From Chitinophagaceae bacterium (GTDB taxonomy: Bacteria; Bacteroidota; Bacteroidia; Chitinophagales; Chitinophagaceae), in NCBI GenBank assembly GCA_016721085.1, contig JADKJI010000016.1:1-64000 (forward strand): a stretch of 64,000 nucleotides of DNA. Reading direction: 5' to 3'. The stretch's first letter is position 1. Each line of letters begins with the position of its first letter. The notes under the pieces are model-generated. The model saw only the letters and a list, made by a program, of their open reading frames with translations. It made no database searches and was not told the DNA's origin. Positions 18,158 to 27,096 of this stretch are shown piece after piece. Both the position numbers and the translations under genes were made by a program.

Positions 18158-18917
18158 TTGTATAATAGCTTCACGATAGCATTCAAATATCTTCAGTATT
18201 GGTTTCGTTCTTCCAATGGAAAAGGACATGGTGTGCATTCGCCATTTGTTTTTGATTTTATTACATCGGTGTTGAATGATAAAGGACATTATTACGCGTA
18301 TGAAAAAGTGGAGTATCTGAGAGCGCAATTGGGTGCTGATACTACAACTATTGAAGTGGAGGATATGGGAGCGGGGTCTAATCATACAAAATCATCTTCA
18401 AGAAGCATTGCATCGATTGCCAAAAGAGCGGCCAAGCCACCTAAATACGGACAGCTGTTATTCCGCATGGCCAATCATTACCAGCCGAAAAATATATTGA
18501 GCTTTCGGTGCCGGATCGGCAAAATGGTTACGATAGAAGGATCGCCGGCGATTGCTGAAAAAGCTCAGGCGAATTTCAGGCAGTTGGGGATGTAAGGGTA
18601 TCCATTCAATGTGCGGAAATTTTGATAACGTATTGCCGCAGCAATTGCAAGAAATGTCCTCCCCCGATTTTGTATTTATTGACGGGAATCACCGCCTGGA
18701 ACCCACCCTTCGATATTTCGATTGGTTGCTCCAAAACAAGCCACAGGAGGGCGTTTATGTGTTTGATGATATTCACTGGAGTGCGGAAATGGAGGAGGCC
18801 TGGGATAGTATTTGTAAGCACCCTGAAGTATTCCTCACAATTGACCTGTTTTTCATCGGATTGGTGTTTTTTAATCCTTCTTTCAAGGTAAAACAGCATT
18901 TTAGCATACGATTTTAA
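18158..18917 (+). pseudogene. Class I SAM-dependent methyltransferase, broken, motif I missing
   Basis: Starts at TTG 18158. The conserved opening of this family is 'SNGKGHGVHSPFVFDFI', followed by 'EVEDMGAGSNH' and 'YGQLLFRMANHYQPKNIL'. Related proteins, as remembered, then have a glycine-rich SAM motif (ELGTSLG). Here 'NILS' is followed by six unrelated residues and jumps to 'MVTIEGSPAIAEKAQANF', so about 15-18 residues including motif I are absent. A frame change near 18590 follows, after which the sequence resumes 'GIHSMCGNFDNVLPQQL', 'DFVFIDGNHRLEPTLRYF', 'VYVFDDIHWSAEMEEAW' and 'FFNPSFKVKQHFSIRF'. As read, it cannot bind SAM. Assembly deletion or true loss are both possible. Confidence 0.7.
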
Positions 18918-18972
18918 AAAACAGTACCTTTACGCGCGAAATAATTATTCCTATTTAACCGCGTAACTAACT

Positions 18973-20083
18973 ATGACGATCGGCGTACTCAAGGAACCCG
19001 CTTTTGAAGCCAGGGTTTCTCTTCTTCCCGAAGCAGTAGCTACTCTAACAAAAAAAGGTTTCACCCTTCTTGTTGAAAACGGAGCCGGCGAAAAAGCCTT
19101 CAGCACAAACGACGATTATGTAAAGGCAGGAGCCGTTATCAGTACCGCCGACGATATCATATCGAAAGCAGAGATACTGTTAGCTATCCATCCTTTCACT
19201 ACATCCGTTTCACTGCAATCAAAAGTATTGGTGGGCGTATATCAACCCTTGTTTACAGCATCGCTGATGAAAGAATGGGCTACAAAAGGCATCAGCTCTT
19301 TCAGTCTGGATATGTTGCCACGTACTACCCGTGCACAAAGTATGGATGTACTCAGCTCACAAGCCAATATCGCCGGTTACAAAGCGGTTTTATTAGGAGC
19401 CAGTATCTATCCCCGCTATTTCCCAATGTTCATGACGGCTGCAGGTAGTATCGCTCCTGCAAAAGTGTTGATATTAGGAGCTGGTGTTGCAGGCTTACAA
19501 GCTATCGCTACCGCCAAACGTTTGGGTGCTGTAGTGGAAGTGTTTGATACCCGTCCTGCAGTTAAAGAAGAAGTGATGAGTCTCGGTGCCAAATTCGTTG
19601 AAGTTGAAGGAGCGGCTGATGCTTCCCAAAGCAGGAGGATACGCTGTTGAACAGACAGAAGAATTCCTTCAAAGACAAAAAGCAAAAATTGCAGAGAGCA
19701 TTGCTAAAGCAGATATCGTAATCACCACCGCACAGATACCAGGTAAGAAAGCGCCGATATTGATCACTACTGAAATGATCAATGCGATGCGCAAGGGAAG
19801 TATCATCATCGATATAGCATCCGCTACGGGTGGTAATACCGAAATCACAAAGAATAACGAAACAGTCAATCATAACGGAGTAAGTATCGTAGGTAATTCC
19901 GCCCTCGCAGCAACACTACCTGCCGATGCCAGTAAATTATATGGTAAGAATGTGCTGAACTTCTTGCAACTGATCATCACGAAGGATGGGGCGTTGAATT
20001 TGAATTGGGAAGATGATTTGGTGAAGGGGAGTTGCGTGACGTTTGGAGGGGAAGTTATTAACGAGAGGGTGAAAGTACTTTGA
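18973..20083 (+). CDS. pntA: NAD(P) transhydrogenase alpha subunit, NAD-binding part (PntAA), one frame break
   Basis: The soluble NAD(H)-binding subunit (dI) of the proton-translocating transhydrogenase. It opens 'MTIGVLKEPAFEARVSLL' (AlaDh/PNT N-terminal domain). The Rossmann motif is 'KVLILGAGVAGLQAIATA', and 'VVEVFDTRPAVKEEVMSL' and 'GKKAPILITTEMINAMRKGS' follow. The frame changes near 19620, between 'VEVEGAADAS' and 'AGGYAVEQTEEFLQRQKA'. One base restores a ~370-residue protein of normal size, so error is likely. It heads a three-gene set in split-subunit order (pntAA-pntAB-pntB), with gaps of 221 and 167 bases filled by word-type repeats. Confidence 0.92.
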
Positions 20084-20304
20084 TGGTCCGGAAGTCCGAA
20101 AGACCGGAAGGAAATACAAGTAGGGAAGTTAGGTAGTAGGGTAGTAGGGTCCGCCGCGGCGGATAGGGAAGAATGAATACAATTAGTTACGCTGTTACCT
20201 TTTTTTGACTTTTGACTTTTGATTTTTTAAGCTGTTCCCTTTTTGACTTTCTTTTGCTTTTGTTTTCATTTTGACTTTTAACTTTTGACTTTTTAATTTA
20301 TAAC
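20084..20304. repeat. Word-type repeats between the two pntA parts
   Basis: Holds aagaccggaagg words, aggtagtagggtagtagggt (20130-20150), a 14-base palindrome tccgccgcggcgga (20150-20163), and then a run of tgactttt words from 20207 to 20295 (tgacttttgactttt and variants). There is no coding sequence, although the flanking genes must be expressed together. Confidence 0.7.
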
Positions 20305-20628
20305 ATGGAAACTATTTTATCCTGGATCTCCCAACACCAGCAAATGATCTACATCGTAGTGCTGATGATATTTGTGGGGATAGAAGTAATTGGGCGGGTG
20401 CCCAGTGTATTGCATACTCCGTTGATGAGTGGTGCCAATGCCATACATGGTGTGGTGATCATTGGTGCTATCATAGTAATGGGTAAGGCAGAAGCGGATA
20501 ATTATCCCGCTTTGATTCTCGGCTTCCTGGCAGTGATACTTGGTACACTGAATGTGGTGGGTGGTTTTGTGGTGACGGATAGGATGTTGGAGATGTTTAA
20601 AAGAAGAAAAATAAATGCTAAATACTAG
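20305..20628 (+). CDS. pntAB: NAD(P) transhydrogenase alpha subunit, membrane part (PntAB)
   Basis: 107 residues matching the C-terminal membrane piece of the alpha subunit (12TM/4TM PntAA C-terminal domain). There are three hydrophobic helices: 'MIYIVVLMIFVGIEVIG', 'AIHGVVIIGAIIVMG' and 'LILGFLAVILGTLNVVGGFVV'. 'VPSVLHTPLMSGANAIHG' is the hallmark sequence of the channel region. With PntB it forms the proton channel of the enzyme that makes NADPH from NADH using proton motive force. Confidence 0.93.
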   Translation: METILSWISQHQQMIYIVVLMIFVGIEVIGRVPSVLHTPLMSGANAIHGVVIIGAIIVMGKAEADNYPALILGFLAVILGTLNVVGGFVVTDRMLEMFKRRKINAKY

Positions 20629-20719
20629 AATGGGTGCAAAATGTAAAATCCAAAGCCCAAGAATTCAGACCAAGTACCAATATCTATAACGAATACAAGG
20701 TTTTAAAATGGAAGCATCT

Positions 20720-20782
20720 TTAAGCAACTGGCATTAAGCATTTAGCCTTCAGCATCTAGCAAAAAGCATCTCGCCAAAGCAA
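20720..20782. repeat. 'gcatttagc' word repeat between pntAB and pntB
   Basis: Short repeated words gcattaagcatttagccttc, gcatctagc and aaaagcatctcgcc resemble the left arms of the palindromes at 35.7 and 38.5 kb but have no complementary right arm here. Confidence 0.5.
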
Positions 20783-20795
20783 AAAAATAAGATTA

Positions 20796-22238
20796 ATGGA
20801 ACTAAACATTCTCACCCTCTGTTACCTCATCGGTTCAATCACTTTTATAGTTGGTTTGAAGATGTTGTCGAATCCGGCAACGGCACGTAAGGGAAATTTA
20901 TTGGCAGCAGGCGGTATGACTATCGCAATTGCAGGTACTATCTTTTTGTATGAAGAAGAAGGACATAAACTAGGTAACTATATCTGGATATTTTCCGGAT
21001 TGGCTATCGGTAGTATTGTGGGTGTATTAGCCGCCAAGAAAGTGAAGATGACTGCGATGCCAGAAATGGTGAGTCTCTTTAATGGTATGGGTGGCGCTTG
21101 TGCGGCTTTGATATCTATTACAGAGTTTCGTCATCTGGTGAAAGATTTTAATGCAGCTGATTATGCAAATGATGGATATATTTTCTTCTCACAGATTGAT
21201 CCGGTTACATTGCTTATCATCCTTCTTGGGTTAATTATTGGTACAGTTTCTTTTGCAGGTAGTATGATAGCCTGGGGTAAATTGAATGGTAAGGTGAAAG
21301 ACTTCTCTTTCCCCGGACAACATATCATGAACCTCGTAGTGATGGCATTGATATTAGGTCTTGCTGGTTTTATGATTGCTGCCAGTCCTGAAGAAACCAT
21401 TGTCTTCTTTTATGTAATCGTTGTGCTTTCTGTGGTGTATGGTGTGATGTTCGTAATGCCGATTGGTGGTGCGGATATGCCGGTTGTTATTTCCTTACTG
21501 AACTCATTTACGGGTGTTGCAGCAGCTTGCGGTGGCTTCCTGTACGATAATAAAGTGATGCTGACTGGTGGTATATTAGTTGGTGCTGCTGGTACCTTAC
21601 TCACCATCCTGATGTGTAAGGCGATGAACCGCTCATTGAAGAATGTATTGATCGGATCGTTCGGTGGAAACAAAGCTGTTGCTGGTCCCGGTGGTACACC
21701 CCAAGGTGCTTATAAAGAAATCTCTCTTAGCGATACAGCCGTAGTAATGAGCTATGCGCACCGTGTTATGATTGTTCCCGGTTATGGATTGGCGGTAGCA
21801 CAGGCGCAACATGCTTGTCATGAATTGGAAAAAATGCTGACAGAAAAAGGTGTGGAAGTGAATTATGCCATTCACCCCGTAGCCGGACGTATGCCAGGTC
21901 ATATGAACGTATTACTCGCCGAAGCCGATGTTAGCTATGATAAGCTGATGGAAATGGAGCAGGCGAATGAATTGTTTTCAAACACTGATGTGGTATTGAT
22001 TCTTGGGGCGAATGACGTAGTGAATCCAGCTGCTAAGACTGACCCTGCTTCTCCAATATACGGCATGCCGATTTTGGATGTTGAATTAGCGAAGCATGTA
22101 ATCGTGAATAAGCGTAGTATGAAGCCTGGTTATGCAGGTATTGAGAATGATCTTTTCTTCAGGCCGAAGACGTCGATGTTGTTTGGGGATGCGAAGAAGG
22201 TGTTGCAAGATCTCATAGCTGAAATCAAGAATGTTTAG
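20796..22238 (+). CDS. pntB: NAD(P) transhydrogenase beta subunit
   Basis: The membrane-channel (dII) and NADP(H)-binding (dIII) subunit. Residues 1-270 carry about nine hydrophobic helices, including 'MPEMVSLFNGMGGACAAL' and 'MPVVISLLNSFTGVAAAC'. The C-terminal dIII shows 'MIVPGYGLAVAQAQHAC' (NADP loop), 'HPVAGRMPGHMNVLLAEA', 'DVVLILGANDVVNPAAK' and 'VNKRSMKPGYAGIENDLFF'. At 480 residues the length is normal. It is the third gene of the pnt set. Confidence 0.96.
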   Translation: MELNILTLCYLIGSITFIVGLKMLSNPATARKGNLLAAGGMTIAIAGTIFLYEEEGHKLGNYIWIFSGLAIGSIVGVLAAKKVKMTAMPEMVSLFNGMGGACAALISITEFRHLVKDFNAADYANDGYIFFSQIDPVTLLIILLGLIIGTVSFAGSMIAWGKLNGKVKDFSFPGQHIMNLVVMALILGLAGFMIAASPEETIVFFYVIVVLSVVYGVMFVMPIGGADMPVVISLLNSFTGVAAACGGFLYDNKVMLTGGILVGAAGTLLTILMCKAMNRSLKNVLIGSFGGNKAVAGPGGTPQGAYKEISLSDTAVVMSYAHRVMIVPGYGLAVAQAQHACHELEKMLTEKGVEVNYAIHPVAGRMPGHMNVLLAEADVSYDKLMEMEQANELFSNTDVVLILGANDVVNPAAKTDPASPIYGMPILDVELAKHVIVNKRSMKPGYAGIENDLFFRPKTSMLFGDAKKVLQDLIAEIKNV

Positions 22239-22239
22239 C

Positions 22240-22440
22240 ATGTTCAAGAAGTTATATAAGTTCAATAGGTTCCATATCGATTAATTGCAGTCTTCAAGTA
22301 ATTTATAAAAATATAACCGCGGAGACGCAGAGACGCAGAGGAAAGCCCGCTGCGTCTCTGCGTCTCCGCGGTTAAAAAAACTACAAAGCCCAAACAGCAA
22401 ACCATTAGTGAGCCCTCTGGAACTTATTGAACTTCTTGAA
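22240..22440. repeat. CGCAGAG-core palindrome, well paired
   Basis: The core is one of the cleanest copies: accgcggagacgcagagacg against cgtctctgcgtctccgcggt. Outer arms are gttcaataggttccatatcg against ccattagtgagccctctgg and aacttattgaacttcttgaa. The right arm is read as the first residues of the next gene. Confidence 0.85.
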
Positions 22441-23883
22441 CCTTACACTAATGCCTCTCCCACCAACTTATACTGTCCTCTTGCTTCTGCCCCGGGTTTC
22501 TCAAAAGAAGCCTTCGAAGCAGTGCACACCTCCGGAGAGCAGATAACCTCCATTCGGATGAATCCGATGAAGCCGGTGAAGAAAGATTCGGTTTGGGTGA
22601 ATAAGGTTGATGGGGAAGAGAAGCAGCCGGAGATGACTCCGATACCCTGGAGTACACAGGGCTATTATTTATCGCATCGTCCTTCGTTTACATTTGATCC
22701 TTTGTTTCAGGCGGTCGCTTATTATGTACAAGATGCATCGAGTATGTTTCTTGAATTAGCAGTGCGACAAACAATGGATGTATCACAATCTATTCGGGTA
22801 TTAGATGCTTGTGCAGTGCCGGGAGGGAAATCGACATTATTACAAAGCGTAATATCAGCAGATAGTTTATTGGTGAGTAATGAAGTGATAAAATCGCGCG
22901 CTGCAATATTGTGCGAGAATATCACCAAATGGGGCGCCGCGAATGTAGTAGTGACTAATAGTGATCCGCGTGAGTTAGGACGACTTGAGAATTATTTTGA
23001 TCTGATTGTAGTGGATGCACCCTGCAGCGGCAGCGGACTATTCAGACGCGATCCTGAGGCCGTTGTTGAATGGAGTGAAGGGGCAGTGGAATTATGCAGT
23101 CAAAGGCAACAACGAATACTGGCGGACCTATATCCATCTTTAAAAGAAGAAGGAGTACTCATCTATTCCACCTGTTCTTATTCAGAAGCAGAAGACGAAG
23201 CGATCATCGATTGGCTGATGGAAACTTATTCATTAGAATCGATTTCATTAGAAATAAAAGAGGAGTGGGGAATCATTAACACATCTTCACCTATAAAAAA
23301 AGGACAAGGCTATCGTTTCTGGCCCGATAAAGTGAAGGGAGAAGGATTTTTTATCAGTTGTTTCCGAAAGAAAGAAGGAGGAGAACGGAATGCAAGACCT
23401 TTCAAAAAAAATAAAGAGCAGCAATTGCCAAAGGCAGAAATGGAATTGTTGCAACCCTTGATGGCTAATTTTAACAATTTGAGTTTTTTCAGACAAGAAG
23501 ACAGGGTGTTCGCAATTCCTGCATCATTGGAACAGGATATATTATTTCTTATTAATTCATCAGTCTATATACGGCAGGCCGGTATATCATTAGGCAAAGC
23601 AGGGGGAAAGGAATGGGTGCCAGAACATGCGCTGGCATTGAGTAATTATTGTAGTCCTGCACTTGTTGTTGTTTCGTTAAACCAAGAGCAGGCCATACAA
23701 TATTTACGTCGTGAAGAAGTTCCTTTAGACTGGATACGGGAGCAATTACCTGCGGGTTTTAAGCAGGGATGGTCATTGGTACAATTCGAAGGCACCAGCC
23801 TTGGATGGATCAAGATTTTGCCCAACCGGGTCAATAATTACTACCCTAAAGAATGGCGTATCCTTAATAAGCCGGGTAATTAA
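22408..23883 (+). CDS. RNA 5-methylcytosine methyltransferase (NOL1/NOP2/Sun, RsmF type)
   Basis: Likely methylates a cytosine in 16S rRNA. The SAM-binding block is 'VLDACAVPGGKSTLLQ'. The two catalytic cysteines are C206 ('VVDAPCSGSGLFRRD') and C256 ('LIYSTCSYSEAEDEA'). The C-terminal 130 residues resemble the PUA-like RsmF extension ('HALALSNYCSPALVVVSL'). As read, the protein starts at GTG 22408 and its first ~13 residues (MSPLELIELLEPY) come from the repeat arm. An ATG at 22451 lies in another frame; a one-base indel near 22470-22480 would join it to 'ASAPGFSKEAFEAVH', which looks like the family's natural beginning. The true start is therefore uncertain. Confidence 0.9.
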   Translation: MSPLELIELLEPYTNASPTNLYCPLASAPGFSKEAFEAVHTSGEQITSIRMNPMKPVKKDSVWVNKVDGEEKQPEMTPIPWSTQGYYLSHRPSFTFDPLFQAVAYYVQDASSMFLELAVRQTMDVSQSIRVLDACAVPGGKSTLLQSVISADSLLVSNEVIKSRAAILCENITKWGAANVVVTNSDPRELGRLENYFDLIVVDAPCSGSGLFRRDPEAVVEWSEGAVELCSQRQQRILADLYPSLKEEGVLIYSTCSYSEAEDEAIIDWLMETYSLESISLEIKEEWGIINTSSPIKKGQGYRFWPDKVKGEGFFISCFRKKEGGERNARPFKKNKEQQLPKAEMELLQPLMANFNNLSFFRQEDRVFAIPASLEQDILFLINSSVYIRQAGISLGKAGGKEWVPEHALALSNYCSPALVVVSLNQEQAIQYLRREEVPLDWIREQLPAGFKQGWSLVQFEGTSLGWIKILPNRVNNYYPKEWRILNKPGN

Positions 23884-23925
23884 ATATTTTCAGCATCTTT
23901 GCAACAGTAAAGAAATACGCTACCT

Positions 23926-24981
23926 ATGTCAAGAATCAGGATCATTTTATTGGCACTCTTCCTGTTATCCGCTACCGGACTGTTTTCCCAAACCAAGATT
24001 CAGGTGCAGGGAGTATCCCCTTCAATGCATTTGGTGCATACCGTTGCTCCCAAAGAGAACTGGTATAGTGTGGGAAGAACCTATAATATCAGTCCAAAGG
24101 AATTGGCTCCCTATAACAATACTTCAATGGATAAACCGCTGTCTATCGGTCAGCAGTTGAAGATTCCATTGACAGCAGTAAACTTCACACAAGATGGAAA
24201 GAAAGCGGCTGATGAGGTTTTTGTTCCTGTATATCATCAGGTAGCAGAGAAGGAATGGTATTTCCGTATCAGCAATAATTACAATAAGATTCCGGTTGAG
24301 ACATTAGAGAAGTGGAATAATGTAAAGAATGACCAACTGAAAAGTGGTATGTGGTTAGTGATTGGTTATTTGAAAGTGAAAACAGCCCAGTCGTCATTGG
24401 CTGCATCAGGAACAAAAAAGATTGTGCCTGTAACACCATCAGTTGGACCAGAGAAGGAATCAACTGCAGCGGTAGATTCAAAGAAAGCACCTGTTACTCC
24501 ACCTGCAATCAAGAAGGAAGAGCCGCAGAAACCAGAGCCGACAAAAGAGACTAAGACAGAAGTGATGAAGCCCGACGTTCCAAAACCTGAAGCACCCAAG
24601 CCAGAAGTGAAAGAAGAGGCAAAGACTACAGAACCGGTTCCTGTTACTGTAAGCAACAATGGTGTGCCTGCCAGTCATAATGGTGGTGCCTTCAAAAAAT
24701 GGTTTTCTGATAAAGGTGGAAACACCACAGGTAATGCCGGTATCTTCCGCAGCACCAGCGGATGGAATGATGGAAAATATTATGCGCTTATCAATAACGT
24801 CCCGGTAGGTACCATCGTAAAAGTTACTTTCTCTTCTACCAATAAAAGCATCTATGCAAAGGTACTGGGACAATTACCCGACATGAAAGAAAGCGTTGGA
24901 TTAGCTGTGAGGATTAGTGATGCGGCTGCTTCGGAGTTGGGGGTGGGGAATACGAAGTTTTATGTGGAGGTTAAGTATTGA
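23926..24981 (+). CDS. Secreted LysM protein with RlpA-like double-psi barrel domain
   Basis: A signal peptide ends near 'TGLFSQ'. Two LysM-like peptidoglycan-binding repeats follow ('HTVAPKENWYSVGRTYNI' and 'HQVAEKEWYFRISNNYNK'), then a long Pro/Lys/Glu-rich linker (about residues 160-245). The C-terminal domain, 'GNAGIFRSTSGWNDGKYY', 'LINNVPVGTIVKVTFSST', 'AKVLGQLPDMKESVGLAV', has the look of RlpA-like double-psi beta-barrels. It probably acts at the cell wall. Whether it has transglycosylase activity cannot be said: the usual catalytic Asp is not obvious. Confidence 0.83.
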   Translation: MSRIRIILLALFLLSATGLFSQTKIQVQGVSPSMHLVHTVAPKENWYSVGRTYNISPKELAPYNNTSMDKPLSIGQQLKIPLTAVNFTQDGKKAADEVFVPVYHQVAEKEWYFRISNNYNKIPVETLEKWNNVKNDQLKSGMWLVIGYLKVKTAQSSLAASGTKKIVPVTPSVGPEKESTAAVDSKKAPVTPPAIKKEEPQKPEPTKETKTEVMKPDVPKPEAPKPEVKEEAKTTEPVPVTVSNNGVPASHNGGAFKKWFSDKGGNTTGNAGIFRSTSGWNDGKYYALINNVPVGTIVKVTFSSTNKSIYAKVLGQLPDMKESVGLAVRISDAAASELGVGNTKFYVEVKY

Positions 24982-24984
24982 TAG

Positions 24985-25158
24985 CGTTCATGGCCATAGG
25001 GCCTACTAAATTAAATAGTGAAAGTTATTTGTGAATTTTATAACCGCAGAGGCGCAGAGACGCAGGGGGCGTTCCTCTGCGTCTCTGCGCCTCTGCTGGC
25101 TATAATTAACAAGCTCTTAAAGACAGAACCTTAAACCCTTAAACCTGAAACTTTAAAC
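24985..25158. repeat. CGCAGAG-core palindrome, 'cttaaac' right arm
   Basis: The core is accgcagaggcgcagagacg / cgtctctgcgcctctgct, tightly paired, with only a short loop. The right outer arm is ccttaaacccttaaacctg; the left outer arm is poor (ccatagggcctactaaatta). It lies between convergent genes. Confidence 0.75.
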
Positions 25159-25163
25159 AACAA

Positions 25164-25943
25164 TTACTTTGACTTTTTGCTTAAGTCAATTATCTCCACC
25201 TTCCTAAACTCCACCGGATGACTCTCACTCTGCAAAGAAATATACCCTGAATTTAGTAGTTGCCCTTCGATTTTATAGGCGGGGTCGAAGAAGGTAACGT
25301 TACCACCTCCGGTTTGAGGTTTTTGATATACGAGAACGGTGTCGCCGTTTACGATATGTTTTATTACGGAGTCGCCGAGTACCATTACTTCAGCACGCAC
25401 CCATTCATCGCCACGATAGGTTTTGGAAGTGGAATTTATGCAATGTGCTGTAACGAGTTTTTCTTTCATCACTACATTGGTGCCGGGAGTACAGAGATTA
25501 CAAGTAGTTCTTTCACCTGTTGAATCACCACCCAATAATTGCACTTCGATGGAGATAGGGAAGTCCTGGTTTTTTAACATGGTGGCAGGAGGCTGACAAT
25601 GCACCATGATGCCACTGTTCCGATAAGCCCATCCGGGTCCGCCGGGGCACTGGGTGCCAACAAAACGATATTCAACAGCAAAAATATAACTGGAGTAAGG
25701 CGTTTTGTAGAAGATATGTCCGAATGTTTCATCGAATTGCTTATAGCCATCGTAAGAAACTTTCATTACCCCATTTTCTACACGGAAGGTATTGGCGAAA
25801 TTATCCCCAAGTTCATGTCCAGTGATTTTTACTTTCCAGCCTTTCAGGTTCTTGCCATTGAAAAGCTGTTTCCATTTACGGTTATCCTGTGCTGATAGGT
25901 TCAGGCAGCTGGCAATTAATACGAGTACGATTAATTTTTTCAT
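25164..25943 (-). CDS. DUF1080 (3-keto-disaccharide hydrolase-like) secreted protein
   Basis: A signal peptide (MKKLIVLVLIASCLNLSAQ) is followed by a concanavalin-like beta-sandwich of the DUF1080 family: 'WKQLFNGKNLKGWKVKI', 'FRVENGVMKVSYDGYKQ', 'SGIMVHCQPPATMLKNQDF', 'EVQLLGGDSTGERTTCNL' and the closing 'GYISLQSESHPVEFRKVEI'. Some members hydrolyse 3-keto-glycosides; others may only bind sugars. Length 259 residues. It is divided from fmt by 12 bases in the same direction, so the two may be co-transcribed by chance of packing. Confidence 0.87.
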   Translation of the reverse strand: MKKLIVLVLIASCLNLSAQDNRKWKQLFNGKNLKGWKVKITGHELGDNFANTFRVENGVMKVSYDGYKQFDETFGHIFYKTPYSSYIFAVEYRFVGTQCPGGPGWAYRNSGIMVHCQPPATMLKNQDFPISIEVQLLGGDSTGERTTCNLCTPGTNVVMKEKLVTAHCINSTSKTYRGDEWVRAEVMVLGDSVIKHIVNGDTVLVYQKPQTGGGNVTFFDPAYKIEGQLLNSGYISLQSESHPVEFRKVEIIDLSKKSK

Positions 25944-25955
25944 CTATTGTTGGTT

Positions 25956-26879
25956 TTATTCGAAGCGATATCCTCTCAGGAAATCTTCGGTGGTCATTTT
26001 TTTCTTTCCTTCTAATTGTAATTCTTTTACGTCCAATAGTCCGTCGGCGCAAACAAAACGAAGATAAGTTTTGCTATCGGTTTCAAAGCTGCCGATCGGG
26101 AGGTTGGCATGAGTTGTATTGGCAATCTCACTTCTGTAGATTTTCAGCATCTTGCCTTGCAAGCTTGTGAAAGCACCTGGGAAGGGGGATAATCCTCTAA
26201 TGAGATTATGCACCTGCTGTACCGGTTTTGAAAAATCGATCTTACAGGTTTCGGTGAAAATCTTTGGCGCATGTGCTATATGTGCCGACATCACCTGTGG
26301 TTGTTCTTTCAAAGAGCCTTCTGTGAGCGCCTTAATAGTTCGTACTAATAAAGCCGCTCCAATATCTTTCATTTTATCATGTACTTCGCCAGCAGTTTCA
26401 TTTTCTCCGATGGGAAATGATTCCTGAAGAAGTATGTCACCAGTATCTATCTCATGTTTCAGTTTGAACGTAGTGACACCGGTTTCTTTCTCACCATTGA
26501 TAACGGCCCAATTGATAGGGGCGGCACCGCGGTATTGTGGAAGAAGACTTCCGTGTACATTGATAGTACCCATTGGAGGCATATTCCATACTTTCTCTGG
26601 AAGCATTCTGAAGGCAACCACTACCTGCAGATCGGCTTTGAGTGATTCTAATTCTTCAATGAATTCCGGATTGCGCAGTTTCTCGGGTTGTAATAATTTG
26701 AGCGAATGTTCAACGGCGTATTTCTTAACAGCGCTTTCGGTGAGTTTCATTCCACGTCCTGCGGGTTTATCGGGAGCGGTCACAACCCCAACGATATTAT
26801 AACCAGCCTGCACTAAAGCATCGAGAGAGGCTACGGCAAATTCGGGGGTGCCCATGAAGATGATGCGGGGGGTGTTCAT
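25956..26879 (-). CDS. fmt: Methionyl-tRNA formyltransferase
   Basis: Formylates initiator Met-tRNA. 'IIFMGTPEFAVASLDAL', 'APDKPAGRGMKL', the catalytic block 'INVHGSLLPQYRGAAPINWA' (Asn/His) and 'ETGVTTFKLKHEIDTGDIL' (Asp) are diagnostic. The C-terminal OB-like domain begins about residue 205. 307 residues from the chosen start. The frame is open 57 bases upstream, but that part is repeat ('LEQLELLNLQ'). ATG 26879 is preferred because a perfect -7 box lies just before it. Confidence 0.95.
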   Translation of the reverse strand: MNTPRIIFMGTPEFAVASLDALVQAGYNIVGVVTAPDKPAGRGMKLTESAVKKYAVEHSLKLLQPEKLRNPEFIEELESLKADLQVVVAFRMLPEKVWNMPPMGTINVHGSLLPQYRGAAPINWAVINGEKETGVTTFKLKHEIDTGDILLQESFPIGENETAGEVHDKMKDIGAALLVRTIKALTEGSLKEQPQVMSAHIAHAPKIFTETCKIDFSKPVQQVHNLIRGLSPFPGAFTSLQGKMLKIYRSEIANTTHANLPIGSFETDSKTYLRFVCADGLLDVKELQLEGKKKMTTEDFLRGYRFE

Positions 26880-26884
26880 TGGGG

Positions 26885-26892
26885 CAAAAGTA
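26885..26892 (-). promoter_or_regulatory. TAnnTTTG -7 element directly before fmt; possible leaderless start
   Basis: On the minus strand TACTTTTG matches the consensus perfectly and ends five bases before the fmt ATG. This spacing is like that of folA and implies no or almost no 5' leader. Confidence 0.5.
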
Positions 26893-26900
26893 GCAAATTG

Positions 26901-27090
26901 GAGGTTCAAAAGTTCCAGTTGTTCAAGAAGTTCCATAGGTCATTTGTTCCATGGGGCTTATTAATAGCGATCTTTAAGTGCTTTGTAATATTATAACCGC
27001 GGCGCGGACGCAGAGGATATCTCCGCGTCCGGCCTCTGCGGTTATATAACAAAGTACAGACGCCTGCCATTTGTAAGCCCTGGAACGAGC
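26901..27090. repeat. CGCAGAG-core palindrome, shortened core
   Basis: The left outer arm is gaggttcaaaagttccag with ttgttccatggggcttatta. The core is accgcggcgcggacgcagag / ctccgcgtccggcctctgcg. The right arm is decayed (atttgtaagccctggaacg). The stretch gcgatctttaagtgctttg is identical to that in the repeat at 28183. Confidence 0.75.
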
Positions 27091-27096
27091 CCGGAC

